From Kibdelosporangium philippinense (GTDB lineage Bacteria; Actinomycetota; Actinomycetes; Mycobacteriales; Pseudonocardiaceae), in assembly GCF_021390435.2 (NCBI RefSeq), contig NZ_JAJVCN010000002.1, forward strand, positions 1,302,001 through 1,366,000: a stretch of DNA of 64,000 nucleotides. The letters are read 5' to 3'. The notes under the pieces are model-generated. The model saw only the letters and a program-made list of their open reading frames with translations, ran no database searches and was not told the origin of the DNA. Both the position numbers and the translations under genes were made by a program. This document shows, one piece after another, positions 17,157 through 26,391 of the stretch; position 1 is the stretch's first letter, and the number at the start of each line of letters is the position of its first letter.

Positions 17157-17872
17157 ACAGTTTCGGGAACGCTTTCAACTGGCTGTTCGAACCCGAACAA
17201 TGGTCCGGCCCGAGTGGGATTCCTACCCGCGTGCTCGAACATCTGGGATACACCGCGCTGGCCGTGTTACTCGGCCTCGTGATCGCCCTGCCGATCGGGA
17301 TGGCGATTGGGCACAGCGGCAAAGGCGGGTTCCTTGTCGGCGCGGTCAACGCTCTGCGCGCGATCCCTGAGCTCGGCCTGCTGATCCTGCTCGTGCTGCT
17401 GATGGGCATCGGCCTGCTGCCGGTCACGCTTGCCTTGGTAATCCTGGCGATTCCGCCGATCCTTGCCGGAACGTATTCCGGGATCAGGAATGTGGAACGG
17501 TCCGTTGTGGACGCCGCACGCGGGATGGGGATGAAGGAAGGCCGCATCCTGTGGAGCGTCGAACTTCCCAACGCGCTGCCGTTGATCCTCGGCGGTTTGA
17601 GGGCGGCGACGTTGCAGGTGCTGGCGACCGCGACCATCGCGGCGTACGTCTCCCTCGGTGGCCTCGGCAGGTTCGTGATTGACGGGTTGTACCTGCGTGA
17701 TTTCGCGCAGACCCTTGGCGGTACGTACGTGATCGCCGTTCTCGCTCTCGCACTCGAAGGGCTGCTGATTCTCGTCCAGTGGCTCGTGGTGTCCCGCGGC
17801 CTGCGCCGCAACCCGACCCGCCGCCGCGACCGCAAGGTCGTGCCGGTGGAAGTAGCAATAGAAACCGCATGA
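17153..17872 (+). CDS. Osmoprotectant ABC transporter permease (OpuCD-like)
   Basis: 239-residue second permease of the osmoprotectant importer with about six membrane helices (first near 36-58, YTALAVLLGLVIALPIGMAIG). The coupling loop is DAARGMGMKEGRILWSVELP. The start is the GTG at 17153, overlapping the previous stop in GTGA; a longer reading into the previous gene is not needed. A basic C-terminus (RRNPTRRRDRK) faces the cytoplasm. The importer has two different permeases, as in OpuC, rather than a fused permease-binding protein. Confidence 0.92.
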   Translation: MNSFGNAFNWLFEPEQWSGPSGIPTRVLEHLGYTALAVLLGLVIALPIGMAIGHSGKGGFLVGAVNALRAIPELGLLILLVLLMGIGLLPVTLALVILAIPPILAGTYSGIRNVERSVVDAARGMGMKEGRILWSVELPNALPLILGGLRAATLQVLATATIAAYVSLGGLGRFVIDGLYLRDFAQTLGGTYVIAVLALALEGLLILVQWLVVSRGLRRNPTRRRDRKVVPVEVAIETA

Positions 17873-17885
17873 GGAGAGAACAACG

Positions 17886-18803
17886 ATGAAGCGCACACTC
17901 GCCGGGCTGGCGACCGTCGTGGCGGCGGCGCTCGCGCTCACTGCATGCGGCGGCTCATCAGACCCGCTGGCAGGCAACAACGCGACCGGCAACCCCGCGC
18001 CGACCGACACGATCATCGTGGGATCGGCCAACTTCGCCGAGAGCAGGCTGCTGGCGGAGATCTACGCACAGGCGCTGAGCGCCAAGGGCGTGAAGGTCGA
18101 CAAGAAACTCGGCATCGGCAGCAGGGAAACGTACTTCCCCGGAATCCAGGACGGCTCGATCGACCTCGTGCCCGAGTACACCGGCGTCCTGTTGCAGTAC
18201 CTGAACAAGCAGGCGACGGCGACCAGCTCGGACGAGGTCTACACCGAACTGAAGAAGGTCGTCCCACAGTCGCTGACCGTGCTGGACAAAGCCGCGGCCG
18301 AGGACAAGGACGCGGTCGTCATCACGAAGGAAACGGCGGCGAAGTACAACGCCAAGAGCATCGCCGATCTGACCGCGCACGCGGGCGAGATCACGTTCGG
18401 CGGGCCGCCGGAGTTCCAGCAGCGGCCCGACGGCATCCCGGGCCTGAAGGAGCGCTACGGCCTGAACTTCAAGGGCTACAAGTCTCTCGAGCCTGGCCCG
18501 ATCACGACGAAAGCGTTGCTGGACGGCGACATCCAGGCCGCGGACATCTTCACGACCGACGCGTCCATTGAGGCCAACGGCTTCGTCGTGCTCGACGACC
18601 CGAAGAACAACTTCGCGGCACAGAACGTCATCCCGGTGATCAATACCGCGAAGGCGACCGACGTCGTGAAGACCACGTTGAACAAGATCTCGGCCAAACT
18701 GGACACGAAGGCTCTGCAGGATCTCAACACCAAGCTGGCGGCCCCGGACAAGCCGGACGCGTCCAAGGTCGCCCAGGACTGGCTGGCCTCAGCGGGAATC
18801 TAA
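17886..18803 (+). CDS. Osmoprotectant-binding lipoprotein (OpuCC/ProX-like)
   Basis: 305-residue extracytoplasmic solute-binding lipoprotein. The N-terminus is a lipoprotein signal, MKRTLAGLATVVAAALALTACGG, with lipobox LTAC (Cys21). The mature part is of the OpuAC/QbcA type: IIVGSANFAESRLLAEIYAQAL, then ETYFPGIQDGSIDLVPEYTGVLL and GLKERYGLNFKGYKSLEPGP, segments typical of quaternary-amine binding proteins. It delivers solute to the permease pair encoded upstream. It starts 13 bases after the last permease with a GGAGAG site and ends 14 bases before repeat copy 2, which probably terminates the operon. Confidence 0.94.
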   Translation: MKRTLAGLATVVAAALALTACGGSSDPLAGNNATGNPAPTDTIIVGSANFAESRLLAEIYAQALSAKGVKVDKKLGIGSRETYFPGIQDGSIDLVPEYTGVLLQYLNKQATATSSDEVYTELKKVVPQSLTVLDKAAAEDKDAVVITKETAAKYNAKSIADLTAHAGEITFGGPPEFQQRPDGIPGLKERYGLNFKGYKSLEPGPITTKALLDGDIQAADIFTTDASIEANGFVVLDDPKNNFAAQNVIPVINTAKATDVVKTTLNKISAKLDTKALQDLNTKLAAPDKPDASKVAQDWLASAGI

Positions 18804-18817
18804 ACTCCCAGCTCAGG

Positions 18818-18865
18818 CCTCGTGAGTGGTTAGCCGTGTTAGAACACGGCTAACCACTCACGAGG
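18818..18865. repeat. Dispersed palindrome CTCGTGAGTGGTTA, copy 2
   Basis: Perfect 23-base arms (18818-18840 and 18843-18865) with a two-base loop, lying between the convergent osmoprotectant operon and the NmrA-like gene. The TGA stop of the NmrA-like gene (18858-18860) is formed by the repeat itself, which suggests the element was inserted into, or replaced, the end of that gene. Confidence 0.9.
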
Positions 18866-19637
18866 TTGTGAAGTCGGCGATGTGGTCTTGGGCCCATTCG
18901 CGGAACGTCTTGGCGGGTGCGCCCGTCACTTCTTCCACAGTGGACGTGATCGGCTCCGGGTGCGCGGTCATCGCGGCCCACGCGCCCAATGCTTCATTGG
19001 CAACGGTCTCAGGCCACCCGGCCGCCAGCATCTCGGCTTGTGCCTCCTCGGCAGGTTGCTCCTCGAACCGCAATTCCCGCCTGATGACTTCGCCGATCAC
19101 CTCGACCTGCGAAACCTGAGAAATCAACGAGGGACCGGACAGCACATACCGCGCGCCAACATGCTTGTCGGACAACAGAGCCTGGACGCCGACAGCGGCC
19201 ATGTCGTACTCGTGGATCAATGGCCTTGCCATAGCGCCGAAAGGCGCGCGAACGACGCCGGTCGTCTTGATCTCCTCGGCCCATCCCAGTGCGTTTCTTG
19301 CGAATCCCGTCGGCTGCAGGAAAGTCCATTCCAGACCGGACGCCTCGATCTGCTTCTCGACGCCCAACGCCCAGTCCGGAGCGCCAGCTGACGACAGATA
19401 CACGACCCGGCGGGCCGACGAAGCCGCGATCACGTCGATGATCGACTCAAAGCCTTCGGTGTGAAAGAACGGCCACACCAGGAAAACCGAGGACACGCCG
19501 TCCAGTGCCGCGCGGACGCTGGCGGCTGAGGTGATGTCCCCGCCGGTGCTGCGGGAGAAGCGCCGGACGGAGACCGAGAGCTGGGACACGACTTGGCCGC
19601 CGACTTGGCCGGTGGCCCCGGTCACGAGAATCGTCAT
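18858..19637 (-). CDS. NmrA-like NAD(P)-binding protein
   Basis: 259-residue atypical short-chain dehydrogenase. The Rossmann start is MTILVTGATGQVGGQVVSQL with G-x-x-G-x-x-G at residues 7-13. After that come the NmrA-type segments RRVVYLSSAGAPDW and LEWTFLQPTGFARN. Members act as NAD(P)H-dependent quinone reductases or as redox-sensing regulators, and the catalytic tyrosine of classical SDRs is not evident, so the activity is undecided. The ATG at 19637 gives the family start. Its last codons and stop lie in repeat copy 2 (FTTS then TGA). It is convergent with the osmoprotectant operon. Confidence 0.88.
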   Translation of the reverse strand: MTILVTGATGQVGGQVVSQLSVSVRRFSRSTGGDITSAASVRAALDGVSSVFLVWPFFHTEGFESIIDVIAASSARRVVYLSSAGAPDWALGVEKQIEASGLEWTFLQPTGFARNALGWAEEIKTTGVVRAPFGAMARPLIHEYDMAAVGVQALLSDKHVGARYVLSGPSLISQVSQVEVIGEVIRRELRFEEQPAEEAQAEMLAAGWPETVANEALGAWAAMTAHPEPITSTVEEVTGAPAKTFREWAQDHIADFTTS

Positions 19638-19670
19638 GCCCCAACCGTGCAACCTCAACCGCGGTTCAAG

Positions 19671-20758
19671 TCAAGACACGGTCAGTGTGTACGTCGTTTT
19701 CAGCGCACCGCCAGTGATCGTGATCGGATACGTGCCACGCTGGAATGGCGCGATCACGGTCATCCGCGAAGTCCCGCCTGCGTGGACCGACTGCGGATTG
19801 AAGAACGGTTTGAACTGCACGCCGGTCGCGTCCAAAGTGACCGAGACACCCTCGACGCTCACGGTCGCGTTGAGAAATCCGCCCGGCGAAGCAGTTCCCG
19901 ATGCAGGCGAAACCGTCAACTTGCCTTCGCCAGGCGGGTTGTTGTTGCCGATCTCAGCGGCCACCCAGTCGCCCATGTCGTTGGTCAGGCGCGCGTAGAT
20001 GCTGTACCACTTGAAGTCGCTTCGGCTCCACGAAGCCAAACCGATGATTTTCCCGTCGACGATCAACGGACCGCCGCTGTCGCCAGGCAGGATTGTCACG
20101 CGCCCGTCGTTGTACCCGGCGCAAATCATTGTCGCGGCCTTGAATCCGGCGCCGACGCCTTGGCATTGCTGCGCCCCGTTGACGATCGGCAGCAACGCTT
20201 TGTCCAGGGTCACATCACGGGACGCGTCGTCGAAATCCTTCTTGCCGTAACCAAAGCCGAGCCCGTTCTTGCCTGGCGCTTCCAAACCAGCGTCCTTTGA
20301 GGTCGCGACGGTCGCGTACTTCCCGCCGCGCACAGGGATATCGTCGGCTGTGGTCACCACGGCCACGTCATAACCTTGATCGAAGTTCACGTACCGAGGG
20401 TGCTTTTTGTACTCGACAACCTGTGTGCGGAAACCGCCGCCAGCGTTGAGATCATCGAGTCCATAGAGGAACGACTTCTGACCAGCCGCATCAGCGCAGT
20501 GTGCGGCGATCACGATTTTCCGTGACGCGACAACGGATCCACTGCACGACTGGCCTTGCGGTCGTGATCCGCCTTCGCGCAGCCCGGCGATGATCGCCGG
20601 GAACTCGTCCACGGTCGCATCCTGTCCATTGTAGAAGATGCGCCCGCGTCCGACGAGCGCGGGATCACGTCACCTTCAAACGAGACAGCGGTTTCCGAGG
20701 CCTCGGCCGGACAGGCAAGGAAAGTGAGCGCGAGCAAGCCCACCAGGGTTCGTTTCAC
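19671..20758 (-). pseudogene. Secreted S1-family protease gene with a frameshift after the signal peptide
   Basis: A Sec signal (start near 20758, MKRTLVGLLALTFLACPAEA) and the catalytic domain (from about 20660 to 19671) are in different frames. The first frame reads on to GDVIP; the second resumes as ALVGRGRIFYNGQDATVDEF, the expected zymogen junction. One missing G near 20659-20660 (CCGCG for CCGGCG) would restore one frame of about 362 codons. The triad is intact (AAHC, DVAVV, GDSGGP), and a beta-rich C-terminal domain of about 90 residues follows. It may be a recent pseudogene or a sequencing error; without repair, the catalytic frame has no secretion signal. Confidence 0.8.
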
Positions 20759-20845
20759 CGGATATCCTCTCGACGCAGGGTTCTTCCACTGTCGAGCGAA
20801 CCGGTCACGCGAACAATCGGGGCAGTCATCCGTAGGGATACGGAT

Positions 20846-21619
20846 CTAATTCTTCCCGCCGACCCGGATCGTCATCTCCTGCGCGACCTTCTGCACCTCA
20901 GCGGCCAGGTCCGGCCACGTCTCCCCGCATTCGGGCGAGCACGAATGCCGGAAGGTCGCGCTGATCGCCGCGATCGGCCGTCCACCATGGTCGAAAATCG
21001 GCGCGGCGACCGAAGCGAACCCAGCGGTCACGTACCCGTCCTCCACCGCCCAACCGCGTCGGCGCTCGGCGGTGAGCATCCGACGCAACGAAGGCAAGTC
21101 GCGCGGCCCACGGTCGGTCCGTGCCACAAAGCTGTCCTTCGACGGAAACAAGGCCCTGACCTGGGCGGCAGGCAAGAAAGCCAGTATCGCCCGGCCTGAG
21201 GCGGGCAGTTGAGCGGGCAGCCGGACACCGACCGAGGTCACGAGCGACTGCGGATGGGACGGCTGCTCGCGGACCACGTACAACGTCTCGGCGCCGTGCA
21301 GCACGCCCAAATGCCCGGTATGCCCGACACGGTCGGCGAACCGGCGCAACAATGGCCGCGCGAGTCGTTCGAGCGGGTCTTGGCGCAGGTAGGCCGAACC
21401 GACCTCGAAAGCCGTCACGCCAAGGCCGTACCTGCGTTCTTCCGGCAGGTGGGTGACGAACCCGGCCTCGGCGAGTTCAGCGAGCAGGTGATACGTGGTC
21501 GAACGAGGTAACCCCAGCTCACGGGCCACGGTCGCGGCCGACACGGGCCCTGGGCGCCCGGCGATCAGGCGCAGCACGGCAAGGCCGCGACGCAACGCGG
21601 GCACGTCCGAACTGGTCAC
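20846..21619 (-). CDS. IclR family transcriptional regulator
   Basis: 257-residue regulator. The N-terminal winged helix-turn-helix (about 8-60) shows ALRRGLAVLRLI, VARELGLPRSTTYHLLAELAE and RRYGLG. The C-terminal IclR effector domain (about 75-250) has LARPLLRRFADRVGHTGHLG, QLPASGRAILAFL and GWAVEDGYVTAGFASVAAPIFD. Two cysteines in CSPECGETW near the C-terminus are unusual. The start is uncertain: GTG 21619 is taken as giving the family length; GTG 21631 and TTG 21649 are alternatives. It is divergent from the sigma factor gene with only about 57 bases between starts. Its target is unknown. Confidence 0.88.
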   Translation of the reverse strand: MTSSDVPALRRGLAVLRLIAGRPGPVSAATVARELGLPRSTTYHLLAELAEAGFVTHLPEERRYGLGVTAFEVGSAYLRQDPLERLARPLLRRFADRVGHTGHLGVLHGAETLYVVREQPSHPQSLVTSVGVRLPAQLPASGRAILAFLPAAQVRALFPSKDSFVARTDRGPRDLPSLRRMLTAERRRGWAVEDGYVTAGFASVAAPIFDHGGRPIAAISATFRHSCSPECGETWPDLAAEVQKVAQEMTIRVGGKN

Positions 21620-21676
21620 CACAAATGTCACGCTAACCCGGCTCAACAAATCCGGTCAGCCGAGCATTGGAGGCGC

Positions 21677-22156
21677 GTGAACTTCGAAGAGTTCGTCAGC
21701 GCCCGGCTGGACGCGTTGCTGCGCTACGCCATGGCGCTGAGCTGCGACCCGCACCTGGCGCAGGACGTCGTGCAGGAGACGTTGCTGCGTGCCCAAGTGC
21801 GGTGGTCACGCATCAGCGCGCTGGATCACCCGGCTGCTTACGTGAAGAAAATGGTGACGAACGAGTACCTGTCGTGGCGCAGACGCAAGGCCAGACGGGA
21901 CGTGGCCGTATCGCAGTTGGAGATCGTCAGCGAGACGACTGACCCGATCGCCAGCTACGACCTGCGCGACGCGATGCTCGCCCGAATCGCGCAGTTGCCA
22001 CGCAAACAGCGGGCCGCCGTGGTCCTGCGCTACTACGAAGGCTGCGACGACCAGGAGATCGCCGAACTCCTTGGCTGCGGCGTGACCACGGTCCGAAGCC
22101 ACATCTCCCGCGCGCTCGGCACGTTGCGCGTCGCCAACACGGAGCCAGTCGCATGA
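21677..22156 (+). CDS. ECF sigma factor, SigE family
   Basis: 159-residue extracytoplasmic-function sigma factor. Region 2 (about 5-75) shows NFEEFVSARLDALLRYAMAL and DVVQETLLRAQVRW, while region 4 (about 95-150) shows LPRKQRAAVVLRYYEGCDDQEIAELLGCGVTTVRSHISRAL. The GTG start has a GGAGG site four to five bases upstream. Its stop overlaps the next start (ATGA), so it is coupled to the membrane protein gene that follows, which is probably its regulator. The opening matches the group often annotated SigE-family sigma-70 in Streptomyces and relatives. The controlled promoters are unknown. Confidence 0.92.
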   Translation: MNFEEFVSARLDALLRYAMALSCDPHLAQDVVQETLLRAQVRWSRISALDHPAAYVKKMVTNEYLSWRRRKARRDVAVSQLEIVSETTDPIASYDLRDAMLARIAQLPRKQRAAVVLRYYEGCDDQEIAELLGCGVTTVRSHISRALGTLRVANTEPVA

Positions 22157-23112
22157 ACGAGACCGAAGAACTGATCAAAGCCGCGCTGACCAAGCACGTC
22201 GAAGGCACTCCACACCCCGGCCCGATCCTGAACGCGTTGAGCACGCGCAGGCGCCGGGTCCGACCGACCCTGATCGCGATCATCGCCGCAGCCGCGGTCG
22301 CCGTGGGCATCGCGCTGCCGATCGCCATGCAGAAACCCGAAGCCTCGGCTCCGCCAGCGCACACACCGATGCCTGTCGAGCCAAGCAAGGGCATCAAGAT
22401 GCGGTACGTCCTGCAGCCCCTGCCCGGGTTCACCGAGCGCAATCGCGCGGCGAGCCTGGATGGCAGCTACCAGGTCAGGACCTGGATGAAGGACATCTGT
22501 CCGCAAGGCAAGCACGGCCCGGAGTGCGTCGCCAGCCTGAGCCTGCTCATGTACACGGCCAAGCACCCTTACTTCGCTGACACGCCCCAGTCGCAAGGCG
22601 ACAGCGTCGTCATCGGTGCGGGACAGGCCCGGGTGTGGGTGGATGCCCGGCAGACGATGGCCAAGCTGACTCTGCGGCCGGCTGGGCCGGACACAGTGCT
22701 GCATCTGAGCCTGTTCGATCCCGCGGGGGACACCAGGCGGAAAATCATCGAGCTGGCCCGCACGATCGGCGTGGACAACACCACGGCCGTACAGCCCGCT
22801 TTGTCATTCGGCTGGTTGCCCGCCGGGTTCACCAGAACCGTTGTGGGTGTCCGGGGCGGTTCGCCGTCGACTGCCGAGCCTGGGATCCAAGCGCAGCCTG
22901 ACAATGCACGCGCGGGCGATGTGGAGGCCAGGATCGTGCCCAAGGCGGTGGACGAGCCAGGCAGCGGCATGCTCGCCGTGACCTTGCCCGATGGGCGCCA
23001 GGTGCAGATTCAGGCGTCCGGCAGCCCACGTATCCCGCTTGACCAGCTGCGCAGGATCGCCGAAAACCTGGCCGTCGAACCCGCGCCCGACCTTTCCTGG
23101 GTCGGCAAGTAA
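22153..23112 (+). CDS. Single-pass membrane protein, possible anti-sigma factor
   Basis: 319-residue protein with a short cytoplasmic N-terminus (about 1-36, MNETEELIKAALTKHVEGTP). One transmembrane helix follows (about 37-58, RPTLIAIIAAAAVAVGIALPIAM), then a large extracytoplasmic domain. The topology and its four-base overlap with the sigma factor gene fit a membrane anti-sigma factor or sensor partner. It lacks a zinc HxxxCxxC motif, so it is not a ZAS protein, and the outer domain is not recognised. The assignment rests on context and topology only. Confidence 0.7.
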   Translation: MNETEELIKAALTKHVEGTPHPGPILNALSTRRRRVRPTLIAIIAAAAVAVGIALPIAMQKPEASAPPAHTPMPVEPSKGIKMRYVLQPLPGFTERNRAASLDGSYQVRTWMKDICPQGKHGPECVASLSLLMYTAKHPYFADTPQSQGDSVVIGAGQARVWVDARQTMAKLTLRPAGPDTVLHLSLFDPAGDTRRKIIELARTIGVDNTTAVQPALSFGWLPAGFTRTVVGVRGGSPSTAEPGIQAQPDNARAGDVEARIVPKAVDEPGSGMLAVTLPDGRQVQIQASGSPRIPLDQLRRIAENLAVEPAPDLSWVGK

Positions 23113-23116
23113 GCCC

Positions 23117-23162
23117 CTCGTGAGTGGTTATCAGGGTTAGAGCATGGATAACCACTCACGAG
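23117..23162. repeat. Dispersed palindrome CTCGTGAGTGGTTA, copy 3
   Basis: 15-base arms (CTCGTGAGTGGTTAT, 23117-23131, and complement 23148-23162) with a 16-base loop, starting four bases after the stop of the membrane protein gene. Here both flanking genes point right, so the element would separate the sigma pair from the hut operon. Confidence 0.87.
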
Positions 23163-23238
23163 CAGAACGTCTGAGATACCAGACACCATCAGCGCTTACC
23201 AGGTCGTGCCAAAGCCGCCAGCGCGGTGTGATGGGCCA

Positions 23239-24744
23239 ATGGCAGAACCGGTAGCCCTGGGTCTCACCCCGATCAGCCGCGCCGACGTGGTCGCGGTCGC
23301 TCGTGATGGCGTAGGCGTTCGTCTGACTGACGACGCCCTGCGCGCCGTGGCGCGGTCGCGCGAGCACATCGAACGACTGGCGTCCCGGCCTGAACCGACC
23401 TACGGCGTGTCCACCGGCTTCGGCGCGCTCGCGGTCCGCCACATCCCACCGGTACGGCGGACCGCGCTGCAGCACGCTGTCGTGCGGTCGCACGCGGCAG
23501 GCGCGGGTCCCGAAGTCGAGGCCGAAGTGGTCCGTGGCCTGATGTTGCTGCGGCTGCGCACGCTCGCGATGGGCCACAGTGGCGTCAAAACGTCCACAGT
23601 GGAAGCCCTCGCTGGCATGATCAACGCCGGGATCGTCCCGGTTGTCCAGGAATACGGCTCGCTCGGGTGTTCCGGCGACCTCGCGCCGCTTTCCTCGATC
23701 GCGCTCGCTCTCACCGGCGAAGGCGACGTGCGGGTGGACGGGGTACTGCGGCCCGCGGCCGATGCCTTGCGGGAAGCCGGGATCACACCGGTCAGTCTGG
23801 CCGAGAAAGAGGGCCTCGCGCTGATCAACGGCACCGACGGCATGCTCGGGATGCTGATCATGGCAAGCGCTGACCTGCGCAAGCTGATGAAGATCGCCGA
23901 CCTGACCGCGGCGATGACCATCGAGGCCCTGCTCGGCACCGACCGGGTCTTCCAGGCCGAGTTGCACGCCCTGCGCCCGCACCCTGGCCAGGGCGAATCC
24001 GCCCGCCGGATGGCCGAGATCCTGGCCGACTCCGAGATCGTCGCCAGCCACCGCGGCCCGGACTGCACGCGAGTCCAGGACGCGTACTCGATGCGTTGCT
24101 CTCCGCAGGTGCACGGCGCCGCGCTGGACACCCTGACCCATGCTGAGCTCGTCGCGGACCGGGAACTTGCGTCCGCTGTGGACAATCCGGTCGTGCTGGC
24201 CGACGGCCGCGTCGAGTCCAACGGCAACTTCCACGGCGCGCCGATCGCCTACGTACTGGACTTCCTGGCTATTCCGGTCGCTGACGTGGCCAGCATGGCC
24301 GAGCGGCGCACCGACCGGATGCTCGACGTTTCCCGTTCGCACGGACTGCCCGCGTTCCTCGCCGACGACCCTGGCGTGGACTCCGGGCACATGATCGCCC
24401 ACTACACGCAGGCCGCCGTGGTCGCCGAGCTCAAGCGGCTGGCGGTGCCCGCGTCGGTCGACTCGATCCCGACCAGTGCCATGCAAGAGGACCACGTCTC
24501 GATGGGCTGGGCGGCCGCGCGCAAGCTGCGCAAGGCGGTCGACGGCTTGACCACGGTCCTCGCGATCGAACTGCTCACCGCCGCACGCGCGCTCGACCTG
24601 CGTGCCCCACTCAAACCATCGACGGCGACCGCGGCCGCCGTCGCCGCGTTGCGTACACGTGTTCCCGGGCCAGGGCCGGACCGGCACCTCGCGCCCGAAA
24701 TCGCCGCTGCCGAAGAACTGATCCGCTCTGGAGGCATCAAGTGA
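23239..24744 (+). CDS. hutH: Histidine ammonia-lyase
   Basis: 501-residue first enzyme of histidine degradation, releasing ammonia to give urocanate. The self-made MIO electrophile comes from Cys144-Ser145-Gly146 in GSLGCSGDLAPL; many bacteria have Ala-Ser-Gly, and the Cys variant is common in actinomycetes. Other conserved parts are YGVSTGFGAL with the catalytic tyrosine, QDAYSMRCSPQVHGA and SNGNFHGAP. The ATG at 23239 gives the normal length; an in-frame GTG at 23206 would add 11 residues. It heads a five-gene operon (hutH, hutU, M20 amidohydrolase, hutF, hutI) with four-base overlaps at most junctions. The promoter must lie in 23163-23238. Confidence 0.96.
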   Translation: MAEPVALGLTPISRADVVAVARDGVGVRLTDDALRAVARSREHIERLASRPEPTYGVSTGFGALAVRHIPPVRRTALQHAVVRSHAAGAGPEVEAEVVRGLMLLRLRTLAMGHSGVKTSTVEALAGMINAGIVPVVQEYGSLGCSGDLAPLSSIALALTGEGDVRVDGVLRPAADALREAGITPVSLAEKEGLALINGTDGMLGMLIMASADLRKLMKIADLTAAMTIEALLGTDRVFQAELHALRPHPGQGESARRMAEILADSEIVASHRGPDCTRVQDAYSMRCSPQVHGAALDTLTHAELVADRELASAVDNPVVLADGRVESNGNFHGAPIAYVLDFLAIPVADVASMAERRTDRMLDVSRSHGLPAFLADDPGVDSGHMIAHYTQAAVVAELKRLAVPASVDSIPTSAMQEDHVSMGWAAARKLRKAVDGLTTVLAIELLTAARALDLRAPLKPSTATAAAVAALRTRVPGPGPDRHLAPEIAAAEELIRSGGIK

Positions 24745-26384
24745 CCATTCGGGCTGCCACCGGCACCACCCTGACCGCGAAGAGCTGGGCAACCGAGGCC
24801 CCGCTTCGCATGCTGCACAACAACCTCGACCCGGCCGTCGCCGAGCGCCCCGAGGATCTCGTGGTCTACGGCGGCACGGGCAAGGCCGCGCGCGACTGGC
24901 CGAGCTTCCACGCGATCACCCGTGAGCTGACCGAGCTCAACCAGGACGAGACGCTGCTGGTGCAGTCCGGGCGTCCGGTCGGCGTGCTGCGTACCCACGA
25001 ATGGGCGCCGCGCGTGCTGATCGCCAACTCCAACCTGGTGCCGGACTGGGCCAGCTGGCCGGAGTTCCGCAGGCTGGAAGCCGCCGGACTGACCATGTAC
25101 GGCCAGATGACCGCGGGTTCGTGGATCTACATCGGAACCCAGGGCATCCTGCAGGGCACGTACGAGACCTTCGCCGCGATCGCCAACAAGAGGTTCGGCG
25201 GCTCGCTGCGCGGCACCCTGACCGTCACCGCGGGACTCGGCGGCATGGGCGGCGCCCAGCCGTTGGCCGTGACCATGAACGACGGCGTCGCGCTGGTCAT
25301 CGAGGTCGACCCGCACCGCGCGCAACGGCGACTTGAGACGCGGTACCTGGACGAGCTCGCGTCCGATTTGGACCGTGCGATCGCGCGGGTCGAAGCCGCG
25401 AAGCGGGAAGGACGGGCACTTTCCGTCGGTGTGGTAGGAAATGCCGCCGAGATCCTGCCGGAACTGCTTCGTCGCGGGGTCGAGGTCGACATCGTCACCG
25501 ACCAGACGTCCGCGCACGATCCCTTGATGTACCTGCCAAAGGGCGTAGCGCTTGAGGACTGGTCGGATTACGCGGCCAAGAAGCCGGACGAGTTCACCGA
25601 CCGCGCACGCGACTCGATGGCCGAGCACGTCGACGCCATGCTTGGCTTCCTCGACAAGGGCGCCGAGGTGTTCGACTACGGCAACTCCCTGCGTGGCGAG
25701 GCCAAACTCGGTGGCTGCGAACGGGCTTTCGACTTCCCCGGCTTCGTGCCCGCGTACATCCGACCGCTGTTCTGCGAGGGCAAGGGTCCGTTCCGCTGGG
25801 CGGCACTGTCCGGCGACCCCAAGGACATCGCTGCTACTGACCAGGCGATCCTGGAGTTGTTCCCGGAGAACGAGTCGCTGGCCAGATGGATCAAGATGGC
25901 TCAGGAACGTGTTGAGTTCCAAGGCCTTCCCGCCCGGATCTGCTGGCTCGGTTACGGCGAACGGCACCTCGCCGGCCTGCGCTTCAACGAAATGGTGGCC
26001 AGCGGGGAATTGTCCGCGCCGGTCGTGATCGGCCGTGACCACCTCGACTGTGGTTCGGTGGCTTCGCCTTACCGCGAGACCGAGGCAATGGCTGACGGCT
26101 CGGACGCAATTGCCGACTGGCCGCTGCTCAACGCCATGGTGAACACCGCGTCCGGTGCGACGTGGGTGTCCATTCACCACGGTGGCGGCGTCGGCATCGG
26201 CCGGTCCATCCACGCCGGACAGGTGACTGTCGCAGATGGAACGGACCTGTCCGCGCAGAAGATCGAGCGCGTGCTGACCAATGATCCCGGGATGGGCGTA
26301 CTACGCCATGTGGACGCTGGATACGACCGTGCGGGGGAAATTGCCCAATCACGGGGTGTGCATATTCCGATGACCCGGGCATGA
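24741..26384 (+). CDS. hutU: Urocanate hydratase
   Basis: 547-residue urocanase that hydrates urocanate to imidazolonepropionate with tightly bound NAD+ used as an electrophile. Landmarks are YGGTGKAARDWPSF, NLVPDWASWPEF, the glycine-rich TAGLGGMGGAQPLAV, the catalytic-cysteine region SGELSAPVVIGRDHLDCGSVASP and SIHHGGGVGIGRSIHAG. The GTG start overlaps the hutH stop (GTGA). The length matches the bacterial family of about 550 residues. It is the second step of the operon. Confidence 0.97.
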   Translation: MTIRAATGTTLTAKSWATEAPLRMLHNNLDPAVAERPEDLVVYGGTGKAARDWPSFHAITRELTELNQDETLLVQSGRPVGVLRTHEWAPRVLIANSNLVPDWASWPEFRRLEAAGLTMYGQMTAGSWIYIGTQGILQGTYETFAAIANKRFGGSLRGTLTVTAGLGGMGGAQPLAVTMNDGVALVIEVDPHRAQRRLETRYLDELASDLDRAIARVEAAKREGRALSVGVVGNAAEILPELLRRGVEVDIVTDQTSAHDPLMYLPKGVALEDWSDYAAKKPDEFTDRARDSMAEHVDAMLGFLDKGAEVFDYGNSLRGEAKLGGCERAFDFPGFVPAYIRPLFCEGKGPFRWAALSGDPKDIAATDQAILELFPENESLARWIKMAQERVEFQGLPARICWLGYGERHLAGLRFNEMVASGELSAPVVIGRDHLDCGSVASPYRETEAMADGSDAIADWPLLNAMVNTASGATWVSIHHGGGVGIGRSIHAGQVTVADGTDLSAQKIERVLTNDPGMGVLRHVDAGYDRAGEIAQSRGVHIPMTRA

Positions 26385-26391
26385 TCTTGCT

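Noticed and set aside
20640..20680. Programmed ribosomal frameshift in the S1 protease gene
   Set aside because: There is no slippery heptamer at the junction, and a simple one-base deletion explains the frames.
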